In this document: positions 32,901 to 43,168 of the stretch, piece after piece
Numbering within the stretch: the first letter of the stretch is position 1
How the letters are laid out: each line of letters begins with the position of its first letter
DNA from: Ditylenchus dipsaci
Lineage: Eukaryota; Nematoda; Chromadorea; Rhabditida; Anguinidae
Assembly (NCBI GenBank): GCA_004194705.1
Contig: SADC01001025.1
Coordinates: 372,001 to 436,000 of the forward strand
Direction of reading: 5' to 3'
DNA: 64,000 nucleotides
Notes under the pieces: generated by a model
Told to the model about the DNA's origin: nothing
What the model saw: the letters and a program-made list of their open reading frames with translations, nothing else
Databases searched by the model: none
Made by a program: the position numbers and the translations under genes

Positions 32901-35848
32901 GGAGAGATGCCGAATTCCCAGCAAAAAATTTCTAGAAGTCCATCTTTTGGTTATACCTGAGGCAACAGAGCTTAATATTTGTCCAGGCAGAAAGAAACCG
33001 ATAAAAAAAATCACTATTTCACTAAAAGATCCTTGTAGGTTTCCTTGAAGGCGAAGTTAAGAGCCTGAGTCGGGAAGTAGCGGATCACGTTAGCTTATTT
33101 TCCATGCCAAAGAGCAGCATAGCCATGCTCCTTCGGAACACGAACCTTCTCAATTTACCCTGCTCGCCAATATGACTCATCGGAAATGGATAAATGCTTA
33201 ACATGAATAGGATATAACGTGAGTTTAGATGTAAAATAATAAGTAAAAACATAAAAGATACAATGGAACAACGAACCTATAAAACACCTATAAAAAACCT
33301 ATAAAATTTACAAGTAAATTTTATAGGTTCAAAACGCCGGAGAAATTGTCACAAAATTGTCATTTTATAGGTTTTGCGTACTATGTTTTTAAGTCTTAGA
33401 AAAATTCGTTACACCCTGTCCTATTTTTGGACTTTAGATTTTCGAATTTCAATCTAGAAAAAAGTCATGATCTTTTAAAGGCGAAAACACAATGAGGAGG
33501 CTGTTTGCGGATGCTAAACCAGACTTTACACTCGGAAATGGCCATAACTTTTTTTTTAATTTTTCAAAAATTATTCTTTTGGAGCCATCTTGTAGCTAAG
33601 ATTCAGGGCTACCAGATGAGCTATTGATAAAGTAGATGCTGTTGAAAAAATTGAGTTAAAGAAAGACTCCGCCCAAGCATCCGCACTCGAATTCGAGTTA
33701 GGATTCTTGGGCGGAGTCTTAAAATTTTATCTGAGTTTTGAAGCAATTTTTACTCAGTCAATAGCAATAGCTCATTTGGTAGCCCTAAACCTCAACTACC
33801 GTATTTTCTCTATTAATGCACCCGGGTTTATTATTTTTCAACCCTTCAAAAATGTTGAAATTGTAAATCAAAAATGGCCCTAACTCTGAAATCCTAGTCA
33901 AAAAATCGAGGGGGGGGGTCATTATTTAGAGAGGGTTCCTTAATAGAGAAAATACGGTATATGAGTGATAAGCTACATAAGCAACTGTAAAATTAAAAAA
34001 AAACGCCAACTTAATAATTTCGAGAAAACATTGAAAAAAAAGCGAGGACTCTGTTTCGGAGATTCTTAGTGAGTAGTCTGTTTTAGCATCCGCAAACAGA
34101 CTCTTTATTGTGAACAAGCCTTAAAAGTGGGCAAATTTCTTGGGACATCCTGTATTTGAGAAATATTTTTTTTACTCACAAGGAAATTTCGCGAGCTTGT
34201 TTTTGAGTTTGGTCCTATTGAATATCCAATATGTGACTTTTAATAAAAGTTATCAAGATTTCGGGTCCATATCTCGGGTCAAAAGCCAGTATTTTTCTTT
34301 CATTTTTGAACTAACTAAATATTACAGGGTCGACCAACGCATGTTTTTCGAGGTTTTTTTAAATATTTTACTAGCCTTTTTATCCCAACTTTTTACCTCT
34401 TAGGCCTGAAATCTCAATCAATTTGATTGAAACTCGTATATTGGGTATCCAATGAAACTAAACTCTCCGGGGCGAGTGAAAAACAAGCTTTCGAGGTTTC
34501 CTTGTCACTACTTAATGCTTTTTGAGTGCCGAAAAAACCGACTTTAACCGAAAAATGTTGCAGAACAAACAATCCAGGACCCAACTGCTCATGGAGCTGT
34601 CCTTTTATGAACTCAAGTTTGTGTTCAATGGGTCCGAAATGGTGTCACCAGCAGTAGTGGACCGACTGCAAAGGGCACTGACCCTCTTCTCCATGATGCA
34701 CATTCTATATCTGGAGTCAAGCAGAGACTGGTTGCACAAGACTATCTTTTACACCATCGAGTTGAGTGCCCGAGTTCTGGCTTCTAATCAGCAACAGCGG
34801 TTGTGGAACTTAGTGGCTGGAGACTGTCAAGGCACTACTCATTCATTCGACCCTACAGCCCACACACAAAGCAAGGCTATTGGGCAACAGATACGTCCAA
34901 TCCTTGTTCAGCTGCTGGTTTTGGGCATGGAGTGCATGCATAGGAACACTGACGAGTTCAATTGTCTCGACAAAATCAGCCATTGTTTGCCCATACTTGA
35001 TTACATTGAGCAAGATCTGCAGGTACAGTCCACTCTCGATAAACCGGCGCCCCTGGGGACCAGCTTGGGGTGCCGGTTTATCGAGAGTGCCGGTTTATCG
35101 AGAGTGAACTGTAATAGGATTTTTAGAATTTAAAAAAATTCTGATTTTAACTTAAGAATTTTACACTAATTTTTAAGAAATTAAATTTAGAAGTTGATGG
35201 AATTGATTGAAGATCTTCATGATCCTCGTAGAGACATGACTTTTGAAAGAAAAAGTTTAGACCAAGCCATAAAAATTATACAACGTGTATGGGATACTTT
35301 TGAAGAGGTAATTTTAGTAGGGTTAGACAATTTCAGTTTTTTGGCTTTAGTCGATTTTTTAAGACCAGTGGTTGGTTTTATATTTTTTTTTCAATCGGTT
35401 ACTCGCTAGTCTTTTTTTGTACAGTGGACATTGGATAAGATGCATCGCGGCAATGAGCCGATCAGACCTGTCCACGGTTCCAAATTTCGGTAACCCGTTA
35501 ACATGTTAAAGTGATGAAAATGGCTGTCAACATGTCAAGAATCGAATTATCTAAAATTATTTTTTCACAGAGAATTTTTTTATCCTTAAGAACCCCAAAT
35601 ACGCTTTCAATGGTAATGTGAGGGCTTTGAAACAATCTTAAACTATCTTGAAAGTGTCTGGACAAAAAGAATTTTACAGCCTGAAACAATTTTAATTTTA
35701 AGAAAAAGATCCTGTATATTTACAGAGCTACTTTGAGTCTTCTTTGGAAAGTGGCAACTATGAAGCTTTGAAGCAAGTATATCTGCAAATGTCAGAGCAT
35801 TTAGTTAATCTCAAAGAAACTATTCCTGAATTGGATGAATTTTGTTGA
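26986..35848 (+). CDS. Multi-exon gene of unknown function, interrupted by many transposons
   Basis: Exons: 26986-27162 (ATG; LWLLRRLTTLLGNVDEQILS), about 27193-27461 (basic, KSPKSGKRKLAVKEKPAKK), a third exon broken by transposons (last piece 29974-30009, GVPKFEKKTKTKK), 30051-30130, 31341-31563, 31613-31845, 34564-35022, 35191-35307 and 35726-35848. From 29974 onward every junction keeps phase, giving about 420 residues: a Lys-rich linker, a compact domain (TKVVLKWHNQAILPLEEGHY...EFVYILP) and a long helical part (FETFIANSIVRAKSSGWLAE, TQLLMELSFYELKFVF, ILPTY-like segments absent) ending ETIPELDEFC. No signal peptide or membrane segment is seen; the protein is probably intracellular. I do not recognise the family. 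The junction of exons 2 and 3 is one base out of phase with the only good donor (after a GGGG run), so exon 3 is tentative. AATAAA lies at 35858. Confidence 0.72.
27612..28394. mobile_element. Tc1/mariner-superfamily element, internally deleted
   Basis: Long inverted ends of about 180 bp begin CAGGGTGATCCAACTTTTTA and close with the inverse ...GTTGGATCACCCTG, flanked by TA at 27610-27611 and 28395-28396. The arms also share ACTCTGAGCCGAGTTACGGA. Only the last third of a transposase lies between them, so the copy is non-autonomous. It sits within or directly before exon 3 of the host gene. Confidence 0.92.
27828..28166 (+). pseudogene. Mariner-type DDE transposase C-terminal fragment
   Basis: The plus frame opens with FMHDGAPPHWGIEVRALLNL, then RWIGRNPAPILWAPRSPDLT and WMDFFCWGYIKSLVY. 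These are the second catalytic Asp (QDGAPPH-type) and the RSPDL..(L)DFFLWG block with the third acidic residue. The first catalytic Asp and the N-terminal HTH domains are missing, because the frame begins directly after the left inverted repeat. Confidence 0.92.
28431..29964. mobile_element. MULE-like foldback with CGGGCAAATTTTG arms and 9-bp duplication
   Basis: Left end CGGTACGTGACAAAATTTGT and right end ...CAAATTTTGTCCGTGTCCG. Flanks are a perfect 9-bp repeat ATATAGGAG (28422-28430 and 29965-29973), the size typical of Mutator-like elements. Arms are arrays of CGGGCAAATTTTG words. Inside are a long palindrome (28813-29110, sharing ACGGCATTTTACCACTGACA) and a two-copy direct repeat (about 29245-29345 and 29402-29520, GTGGATATACACCTGACCA-like). 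No transposase recognised. Confidence 0.88.
30167..30426. repeat. TACCGTATNTTCTC MITE
   Basis: Ends TACCGTATATTCTCGATTAG and the inverse CTAATAGAGAATATACGGTA; the arms carry CTCTAATAGAAGGCCC words. It lies in the intron after exon 4 of the unknown gene. Related copies at 33797-33961, 38310-38579, 40121-40387 and 55027-56703. Confidence 0.8.
30852..31083. repeat. Foldback MITE, 'TTTCTAACAAAAGA' family
   Basis: Ends AAGAGGTATGCCCACGCTA and the inverse AGCGTGGGCGTGCCCCTT; the second level is CCCGAGAATTCAATTTTTTT with its inverse. The core has TTGGTTTCTAACAAAAGAAA and an inverse copy. Confidence 0.8.
32331..33385. mobile_element. hAT-type element carrying an ADP/ATP-carrier fragment
   Basis: Ends CATAGTACGCAAAACCTATA and its exact inverse, with a perfect 8-bp duplication TTTTTAAG (32323-32330 and 33386-33393). 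Subterminal arms repeat CCTATAAAATTTAC and CTATAAAACACC words. The interior contains no transposase; instead it holds a piece of an adenine nucleotide translocase gene in antisense. The element is inserted in a palindrome within the intron before exon 7 of the unknown gene. Confidence 0.88.
32811..33165 (-). pseudogene. Captured ADP/ATP carrier (ANT) gene fragment
   Basis: On the minus strand, 33165 downward reads VRVPKEHGYAALWHGK, stop, then [20 protein letters not shown]. This is a near-exact match to the first repeat of mitochondrial ADP/ATP carriers (..RIPKEQG....W.[20 protein letters not shown]). After an internal deletion, 32811-32930 gives GLYCGFFVSVQGIIIYRA, from the second repeat (GLY.GF.VSVQGIIIYRA). 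An in-frame TAA, frame changes and the missing middle show that it is dead. The parent would be an inner-membrane mitochondrial nucleotide exchanger encoded elsewhere. No intron is visible within the matched pieces, which may mean an intronless source or a processed copy. Confidence 0.92.
33485..34125. repeat. Foldback element with nested TACCGTATTTTCTC MITE
   Basis: Outer arms CTGTTTGCGGATGCTAAACC (left) and GTTTTAGCATCCGCAAACAG (right). A second pair around GGGCGGAGTC-type words lies inside. A MITE with ends TACCGTATTTTCTCTATTAA and its inverse is nested at 33797-33961. It lies in the intron before exon 7 of the unknown gene. Confidence 0.72.
35024..35115. repeat. TACAGTC-type mini-palindrome in an intron
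   Basis: TACAGTCCACTCTCGATAAA, then an inner CCGGTTTATCGAGAGTG doubled, ending GAGAGTGAACTGTA. TA-bounded ends and a CTCTCGAT word place it with the element at 42989-43168. It begins directly after the donor of exon 7. Confidence 0.75.
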
Positions 35849-35857
35849 TATTTTTCT

Positions 35858-35863
35858 AATAAA
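35858..35863 (+). promoter_or_regulatory. Candidate polyadenylation signal (unknown gene)
   Basis: AATAAA nine bases after the stop codon at 35846-35848, on the same strand. It supports the placement of the last exon. Confidence 0.55.
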
Positions 35864-35869
35864 GTGATC

Positions 35870-37170
35870 ATTTTGATGATAGAAAACCACGGTGATATGA
35901 AATGGATAAAAAAGTTACCGTAATTTACGTATCAGCAATACTTTTAACACAACCGTGACTATCTCTTTATATTGATCACTATAGTGGGTCTCAATATATC
36001 GAAACTCATAAAAAATTTGTTGCGTGTACGGATTACTCACGTTTTGTTTCGAAGTGAACCTCCAATTGATAAAGTTGCGAGAAAATTAATGCAAGCTCAT
36101 TTTTTCAGACATAAAATATAGCATGGGAGTCGCATTTCCTAAAAATTCATGCACGCAATTTATTTTTTACCATATGATATCTGGTCACGCTAGTAGTTTC
36201 ATTTTTGTGTTTTTAAAATTCCAACCTGCTCTTAAAAACTCCAAATTGTTTGTTTCGGGCCATGGATATAATGCCACTTTTCTATATTTTCCAAAACTAG
36301 ACTCTTTTTCCATGCGTCATGCGAAAAGGACATTTCAACAATAATATTTGCTAATGTCTTCCAGAAATCTCTGGTTTTAATATTGCGTGTATATGTTTTT
36401 TCCGGCAATTCCCTGGAAGGCCTAGGATGAATAGATCGTGAGCATTCATCTAATTTCGCCCTTTCAGTCCTAGGAAGAGGAGGAGGACAAAACCAGGTCT
36501 GAAACGGAAGGAAGATGGGTATTGAATTCCTAATGATGAATCTCACTCTGGTGTTCCACCCCTTTATTCTACTTGTTTTTAATTTACAATTGCCAGCCAG
36601 CCTATACTGTCCATCTGCTCGTCATCCTGTATTCAAAAACCTTGTTTAAAAACCTTCTAATTTATTATCATGTTCTTATAACCATCCCAAATTACGTTCC
36701 CACAATTCTAGAATTCAACTCATATGTATAACTCAAATTCTGATTTTAATTAGCTAAAAACACAACAGAAAGGGCCGGAACTGCTTTATGTGTGTTCTTT
36801 ACCCAGAGTTTCTTCCCGTGCACCAAAATTTAAAAGTGGCCCACTAATTTAGGTGGTTTTTTATGTAAAGAGAGAGTCAAATTTTTTCGCAATAAGCTTA
36901 TAGTACGAGTTTTTTAATTGGGCTTCTAACAAAACTAAACCTAAAATTAAATTCTAGTCCTTTTTTGTTAGAAACCAAGTTTTTTTCTTGTAAAGCATTT
37001 TTTAGGCGGAGTTACAGATAATTCAAAATTACAAAAATATCTTTGTAATTTTCATAGAAGTTCAAGGAGCAGTCTCGCACACCATTTCTGTTATTTGTGA
37101 TAAATTACTTTACGACTTTTTCAGAATTTTCAAATTTGTTTTTAAGGAGTATATAAACTAAGGTAATTGG
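35870..37170. other. Intergenic, no supported gene
   Basis: No frame with splice or family support was found. The minus-strand frame 36232-36546 has somewhat mixed composition but nothing recognisable. A foldback fragment of the TTTCTAACAAAACT family lies at about 36875-36995. Confidence 0.4.
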
Positions 37171-37176
37171 AAGGGT

Positions 37177-39084
37177 ATGCATTCTTCTATTGGTATGCCG
37201 GAACTTTCGGTAGCAGTATTTGCAGCATTTGTTTTTATAAATCAGATGTGTTTAAGGTAACATGTTTTTTATTTAAATGTTTTATTCAACTTAATCAAAT
37301 TCAGATCCGTTTATGCATATCCTATGCTTCCTTGGAGTGGTAAAAACAATTCCCTTAAACCATCATGGAAATTATCAAACTAAACTAATTTTTGAAATTT
37401 ACATAGATAACCCAAGGACTAACTCGAGGACCATTTGGTCCTCAGAGCAGTTTAAAAGCTGCCGATTTTTTTTAATTTAAAGGGACATGCCCGTGCGTTT
37501 AAAATTGGTGCTTACTGATTTAAAAAAATTCCTAATCATTGAACTTGTATACGGATTTTTTTACTCTAGTATAGAAAACTTTCCCTATACTTCCCCTTAT
37601 AAATTTTTCTTTTTAAAAATTAAGTGGAGAGTACCCAAATATATGTCCCACACCCCGGAAAAAATTCATTTATTCGTCGCAACATCCATACACTGGCCTA
37701 CCCCGAGTCTAAGGGCTAAGCCTAAATTTGTTGTTCCAAAGGGTAGTTACAGCGATTTTGAAAAGGTCCAATTTATGGGGGAGATATTCTGTACTTGCGC
37801 CGGATTTTTTAACTTGGTTTCTAATGAAAAAGGCCTAGAATTTCATTTCAGGTAAAGTTTTGTTATAAAGCCAACCCAAAAATTGGCTTAATTCGTACAC
37901 AAATCCAGCAATTAGGAAATTTTTTTTAATTGGTTTAGAACGCGTGAACATGGCTTTTTAAAGTGCCATAAATATTTCCCTATCTTTGTTGACGGCAGGA
38001 CTATCGCAGGCACCACTTGGTCCCAGAGCAATTTAGAAGTTGCCGGAATTTTTTTATTTAATGGGCCTTGAACTTTTTTTATCTTTGTTAACGACATTCT
38101 AGCAGCCTTTTTTTAGCTTCTAGAAAGGAAATTTTATGGAAAGAAACAAAAACAGCCTTACATAGTTGAGGACTTTTTGGTTCACAAATTTTTCTATCAA
38201 TATTTTCAGCTTTCTAAAGTTTTGAAAAAAAATAATAATCCCACTTTTAGAGCTTTTGAATGGCTTTCAGATAAATTTTTCAGATCTGATTTTTATTGAT
38301 AATTTGCAAGCATACCGAATTTCCTCTAATTAGCCACATGTGGGTTTATTTTTCAATCCCCGAAAATCTGACAATTTTGAGGTCAAATTCGAAATTTTTG
38401 AGTGCTTGATTACAATTAAAAAAGCGGGATCAGTAGAGCTCGTGGGAGTTAGGAAAATACATTTAACAGCTTTGCGGAAAAGCTTCTTTGAATTAAAATA
38501 TAGATCCTCAAAGTAGGAGGGGGCGGTTTGGTTGAGCATTTTGTTAGAGGTTTGGGCTAATTAGAGTAAATACGGTATGAATGTTTGAAAAAATAAAAAA
38601 ATTAGAATATTTAATATTTATTTAACGAAATTTGAAAAAAAATGCTCTTAAAAAAAATTTAAATATTCATATTTCTGCAAGTAATCACAAATCTCCGAAA
38701 TCCATCTGAATGCTTTGGAAAAGCTTTGAAAGATGGATGAAAAAATTTATAGTTAAAAATTTAGAGAATGAAGGTGCAGAAGGTTCTCTAGAGTTCCATA
38801 CAATCCCTGGACAGGAAGTTTCCTCAAACACTCCAAATGGCCACTTGACTGGTCCAATCCATCACACAACCAAAAGCACCAACACCATCAAGAACTCGTC
38901 CAGCTTGCCAACTTTCCTCTAAGGTATCTTTTGGCATATATTAGTCTACAAACGTTGCCTTTGTTGTAGGCATTTCAATACATTTCCCATGCGAAATTTC
39001 ATTGGCGAGATCAAAAGAGGTGATTTGGAGTTTGAAGATCCTAGGTTGGGATTTTATTACTTCTTGTGCGGTGTAATTCAATAA
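37177..39084 (+). CDS. Small secreted protein or peptide precursor (candidate, about four exons)
   Basis: Exon 1 (37177-37256) opens with ATG and encodes a hydrophobic leader, MPELSVAVFAAFVFINQMCL. Exon 2 (37305-37339) joins in phase and gives RSVYAYPMLPWSG. An exon ending at 38923 contains VPYNPWTGSFLKHSKWPLDW and ELVQLANFPLR. It joins in phase to 38970-39084, which gives HFNTFPMRNFIGEIKRGDLE and ends FYYFLCGVIQ. The link between exon 2 and the third exon is unresolved: two frames are open there and the phase does not match the better one. Total about 130 residues, short, with a leader and aromatic/Pro-rich mature part, as in small secreted proteins or peptide precursors. Not recognised. An AATAAA lies at 39196. 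Introns contain MITEs. Confidence 0.42.
37490..37960. repeat. Foldback MITE with a poly-C type MITE nested inside
   Basis: Outer ends GGGACATGCCCGTGCGTTTA and the inverse ACGCGTGAACATGGC. The inner element (about 37566-37804) has ends CTAGTATAGAAAACTTTCCC and the inverse GATATTCTGTACTTGCGCC, with GAGTCTAAGGGCTAAGCC inside. It lies in an intron of the candidate secreted-protein gene. Confidence 0.65.
38310..38579. repeat. TACCG-ATTTCCTCTAATTAG MITE
   Basis: Left end TACCGAATTTCCTCTAATTA and right end TTAGAGTAAATACGGTA, with inner inverted words around CCCCGAAAATC. Same family as 30167-30426. Confidence 0.7.
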
Positions 39085-39626
39085 CAACAAGTATTTTCAG
39101 GTTATTCTCAACAGCTTTCGGCAAAAGATCTTCTTCATTCATCTAGTTGTTTAAATTATTCATTTATTGATCTATGAGAACTAAATGTTTGAGTGAATAA
39201 ATGTGGGGGTTATACTATTTCCTAGTCTGTACAAAACTGACTTATCACAACAACAAGAAACACTCTCCGACACACTCGTTTCCGTAAAAAGTTCAATAAT
39301 TATATAATTAAAAGTATCCATGATAAAAGTTGATGGGAAATCTAACTCCGACTCCGCCATTTCTTTCAATTTTTTATAAAGCTTATGTTCGCGACAATTA
39401 AATTCTGTAATTAGTAGGCTTTGCAGAGGAAACAAGGAATCTCCAGTTAGTCGAAAGTTTTGTTCTCGTTAATGTAAAATAACTCAAACACTTGTCTTAA
39501 AATCTAAAATTGAGAAAAATATTCGAAAATTTTCGAAAAATATTAAATATTCGCTGAGAAAAATATTCGAACCATTTTTCTGAATTTCGAAAATTTTTGA
39601 AATTTCTTTTTTAAATCTAATATTTG

Positions 39627-40906
39627 TAGGGTTGTCGACTCGACGCGTCGAAATCGACTTTTCACGTTGAAAGTCGAAAAATTTCGACTTTCGACGTTTG
39701 ACTCGACGCGTCGAGTAGAATATTTCGAAGATTCCAAACAAAAATTATGCAAAAACTCAAAAAGACTCAATACAGGTCCGTGCTTTCATAATGAATTAGC
39801 TCCAATCTTACTTGATCTATCTTACTTTCTCTCCTGGCACTCCATCCACTTTTTAAAACTCATAATTTCTCACCCGACTGGCGCCCTTACCCATTCTTCT
39901 GGCTCACCTGCCTTCTCTCGGTCACACCTACCCACTCTCCTGGCTGACCTACTTACTCTCCTCGTTCACTTGCCCACTCTCCTGGTACCTCTACTCAGTG
40001 AGTAGTACTCCCTCTCCTGATATCCATACCTACTCTCCTGGCTCACCTACTGACTTTTCTGGTACTTCTACCTGCTCTCCTGGCTCACCTAACTACTCTC
40101 CTGCTGAAGAAGACCTACTTACCGTATTTTCTCTATTAATCCCGCACTCTCTAATAAACCCCCACTCTCTAATAATCCCCATCGTATGGACCTTATATCT
40201 CAGCCTAGAGCAAACATTTTGCAAATCTGTTTTTTGCGTTTTCTTGATTAGCACGAGCACTCCTGATTCCACTTTTCAGATTTTGGTTCAGTACCCAAAA
40301 ATCTCGAAATCGGCCTCAAATTTTTGTGATTTTTCAGGGGTTGAAAAATAATCCCCAATGGGGGTTTAATAGAGAAAATACGGTACTCTCCTCGTTCACC
40401 TGCCCACTTTCATGGTACCTCTACGCAGTGAGTAATACTCACTCTCTTGGTACCCATACCTACTCTCCAGTTACCTCTACTCACTCACCTGCTACCTCTA
40501 CTCACTCTCCAGGTACCCCTACTCACTCTCCTGGCATACCAAGCTATTTTTCATGAAAAATCCACAACGGGGGCTAAGGCGTATTTCATCACCATATTCA
40601 GCACTAGCTCCACGCGCCACTGACCGGTAGAATACCTAAATACTACCATTTCAGTAAGTTAAGTAGGCTTCTAATCGTGTAAGTTGTTGTAATTTGTTGT
40701 AGTTGTAAGAATTTTAAGTTAGAGAGTGGTTGGAGTATATACCTGTCACTTCGGAAAAAAATTTAATCTTCGATATCACGCGTAGAAAAAAATTTCGACT
40801 CGACGCGTCGAAAATTTTGACGTTCGACTCGACTCTACACGTCGAAAATTTCGACTTTCGACGTTCGACTCGACGCGTCGAAAATTTCGACGCGTCGACA
40901 ACCCTA
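39627..40906. mobile_element. hAT-like element with GACTCGACGCGTCGA arms
   Basis: Ends TAGGGTTGTCGACTCGACGC and the inverse ...GCGTCGACAACCCTA. Flanking octamers AATATTTG (39619-39626) and CATATTTG (40907-40914) match at seven of eight positions. The arms are arrays of the palindromic word GACTCGACGCGTCGA. The interior has a minisatellite and a nested MITE but no transposase. TAGGGTTG ends are shared with the elements at 49054 and 55038, so these three are related. Confidence 0.82.
39870..40556 (+). repeat. CTACTCACTCTCCTGGTAC minisatellite, split by a MITE
   Basis: Degenerate 18- to 20-bp units of the form CTACTCACTCTCCTGGTAC(C) run from about 39870 to 40110 and from 40385 to 40550. A TACCGTATTTTCTC MITE (40121-40387) interrupts them. 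In one frame the array reads as (T/S)HSPGTPT/TYSPGSPT-type Pro/Ser/Thr repeats, as in mucin-like stalks. The frame shifts and has no gene around it, so I list it as a repeat, not a CDS. Confidence 0.72.
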
Positions 40907-41154
40907 CATATTTGTTACGATTTTTTCGTTTTGTGAATCGATTTTCGTAAAAGTAAATTTTCTGAGCAACTAGTAATTTCTTGTCTACTTACAAAATCTG
41001 CCTTTCAGAATTAGATTTCTGCACATAGGTGGTGTGAAAAAGTAGGAGAAATCTCGTAAACGGAGCTAATTTCGACCAGAGAAAGGTCGCGACAAAATCT
41101 GAATTGTCGGAGTTTCAATTTGTGGCAATTTTTTTCTGACCAAGATTTCCCATC

Positions 41155-42084
41155 GGCTCTAATCTACTTTAGGCGTCCATAGTCGCTTTCGGCGTCCAAA
41201 AAATGGGGCGTCCAAGAAAAAAAATTAAACGTCCAAAAAAAATTTAGGCGTCCAAGTAAAAAATCATTTTATTCATATGAATGTCAGTCATCATAACAAT
41301 TAAAAAAACGTTTTAAAAGAAACAGTACACAAGTATTATACCACGTTTTGGTCACTGGGACATTGCAAAAAGAACATATATGCATTTTATGGTCAAGTGT
41401 ACTTCTCGGAATCATGTCTAAGGTAAGTGCGTGCGCGCATCTCTAACTCTCAAGCCCCCTGCGCCCCCTTCGGAGGCGCAGGGGGCTTGGAGTTGAGATG
41501 CGCACACCCACATACCTTAGACACAAATCACTCGAAAGTGACTCTGGATGCATGAAAAAAGCATGCATACCAGAGTTTTTTACGCGGTAGGCCCAGTCAA
41601 CAAAACTGTGTTGAAATTCTATCTTTTAAGAGTATGAGGTTATATTCACAAAATTCATTGAACTTTGAATTATCGAACAAATAAAACTATTGTTCAGTGC
41701 TATTTTCTTCTCGGAAAAAAGAGTTACTTGTATATGTATATGTTTAAAAGAATGCACAAAATCGAACATATCTTTGAAAATATGCTAGAAGCAATTCATG
41801 AAATGTACCCATTTGATCCTTAAATATATGTTAGAGAAAAATAGTTTACAAAATTGTTCAAGTGTTCATATTCTTTAAAAAATGATATGCTATGACCAAT
41901 AAAAATAATACTTTAATTTGTTGAATATGAAAATGTGTCTATAAAATACATTGGACGCCTAATTTATTTTTTGGACGCCTAAATTTTTTGTTCGAGTCCT
42001 GTGGACGCCCGATTTTCGCGTTGGACGCCTAAACTCATCTTGGACGCCTAAAGCGACTATGGACTCCTAAAGTAGATTAGTACC
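41155..42084. mobile_element. GG-ended foldback with GGCGTCCAAG arms, 8-bp duplication
   Basis: Ends GGCTCTAATCTACTTTAGGC and the inverse ...CCTAAAGTAGATTAGTACC, flanked by a perfect 8-bp repeat TTCCCATC (41147-41154 and 42085-42092). Arms repeat GGCGTCCAAG words. A GC-rich palindrome with GCGCATCTC ends (about 41398-41575) is nested inside; the same palindrome is found at about 51535-51710. No coding content. GG termini with an 8-bp duplication resemble Merlin-type elements, but this is a guess. Confidence 0.83.
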
Positions 42085-42539
42085 TTCCCATCACTGGTTG
42101 TCATGTGGCATTAAATACAGAAAAAGCTATAGAACTAGTTTTTTACAGCAACATCAACTAAAGCACATTGACTTTAGTGTTGTGATTGAAATTAGTGCCG
42201 TTCTCTTTGACTTTCCTTTCTGTGGGGAAGATGAAGAACATGGCTAACAAACATCCATCCATGCAAAAAAAGATAGAATTCGCTGACTGTAATTTTTTTA
42301 TTGAATGTGGTCGATTTGAAAAATTTGATGTTACCAGCAAATAAAAGTCGTGAATTCCAACACTGTAGACTATGGCATGCAATTCCATTACCCTGAATAT
42401 GAACGGCGGTATTTATAATGCAGCTAAAAATTTGAATTATTTTGCCAAAATTTAAGATGCTGCTTGAATTTCGAAAAAACAGAATTTTAGATTCTTCACA
42501 GCAAAACTGAAATTATTTGCAGTTCATACGGTCTTTTTA

Positions 42540-42662
42540 CTTACACTACGTGTCCAATGACGCGGCGAAAGTCGCAGTCACAGTCGCAGTCACAATGTGT
42601 GTCTAATGACGCGGCAAAAAGTCGCAGTCATACTTTTCCGCGTCATTGGACTCGTAGTGTTA
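42540..42662. repeat. Small palindrome with GTCGCAGTCAC words
   Basis: Left ACACTACGTGTCCAATGACG is inverted by CGTCATTGGACTCGTAGTGT. Tandem GTCGCAGTCACA words lie between. Confidence 0.75.
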
Positions 42663-42988
42663 GGCGAGAAAGCTTTAAAAAATTCGAATAATCGTGGTGC
42701 CTTTTTTGCGTTATCCCGTACTTGTTAACCATGATGGGAATCATGGCGCGCCGAAGCATTATTTTTTTCTGGATAACGAAGACCAGTTCAGTGATTTTTG
42801 CTCAATAGTCATAACTAAAAGCTTTGCGAAATAGAAAAAACTAACCATGTGAAGCAACCGGTGCGAAAGGTATGAAGTCAATGATTTTGGAGGAGAATGC
42901 TTCCACTGTAAATATACGTGGTAATTAAGAAAAGTAATTTATAAAGATTTTCTGTAAAATTTTTAACAGGTGAACTGGAAATTAGATA

Positions 42989-43168
42989 CAGTCGAGTCTC
43001 GATTTAACGATCACCCTGGGACCGACCCAGGTGATCGTTAAATCGAGAGTGATCGTTGAATCGAGGGGTAATTTGACGGAATTTATTATTGAAGGGACCG
43101 ATCTAGGTGATCGTTAAATCGAGGGTGATCGTTAAATCGGGTGATCGTTAAATCGAGACTCGACTGTA
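42989..43168. repeat. TA-flanked MITE, CAGTCGAGTCTCGATTTAAC ends
   Basis: TA, then CAGTCGAGTCTCGATTTAAC and repeated GATCGTTAAATCGA words, ending GAGACTCGACTG and TA. TA target sites and these ends are typical of Tc1/mariner-derived MITEs. Confidence 0.85.

Larger units (their letters stand above)
31900..33470. repeat. Long palindrome split by a hAT element
   Basis: Left arm 31920-32180 and right arm 32195-32330 share, inverted, AAAATCGTGTTTTTC, CATACACCAAAAAATTGTT and GAGCGAGCTGAGTCGAC-like words. The right arm is cut at 32330 by the hAT-type element and continues at 33386 (TTTTTAAGTCTTAGAAAAAT). The apparent 147-residue ORF on the minus strand (31899-32342) is arm sequence, not a gene. Confidence 0.7.

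Noticed and set aside
39998..40556. Mucin-like Ser/Pro/Thr-repeat frame
   Set aside because: Frame shifts, a MITE interruption and position inside a hAT-like element favour a minisatellite. No leader or membrane exon was found.
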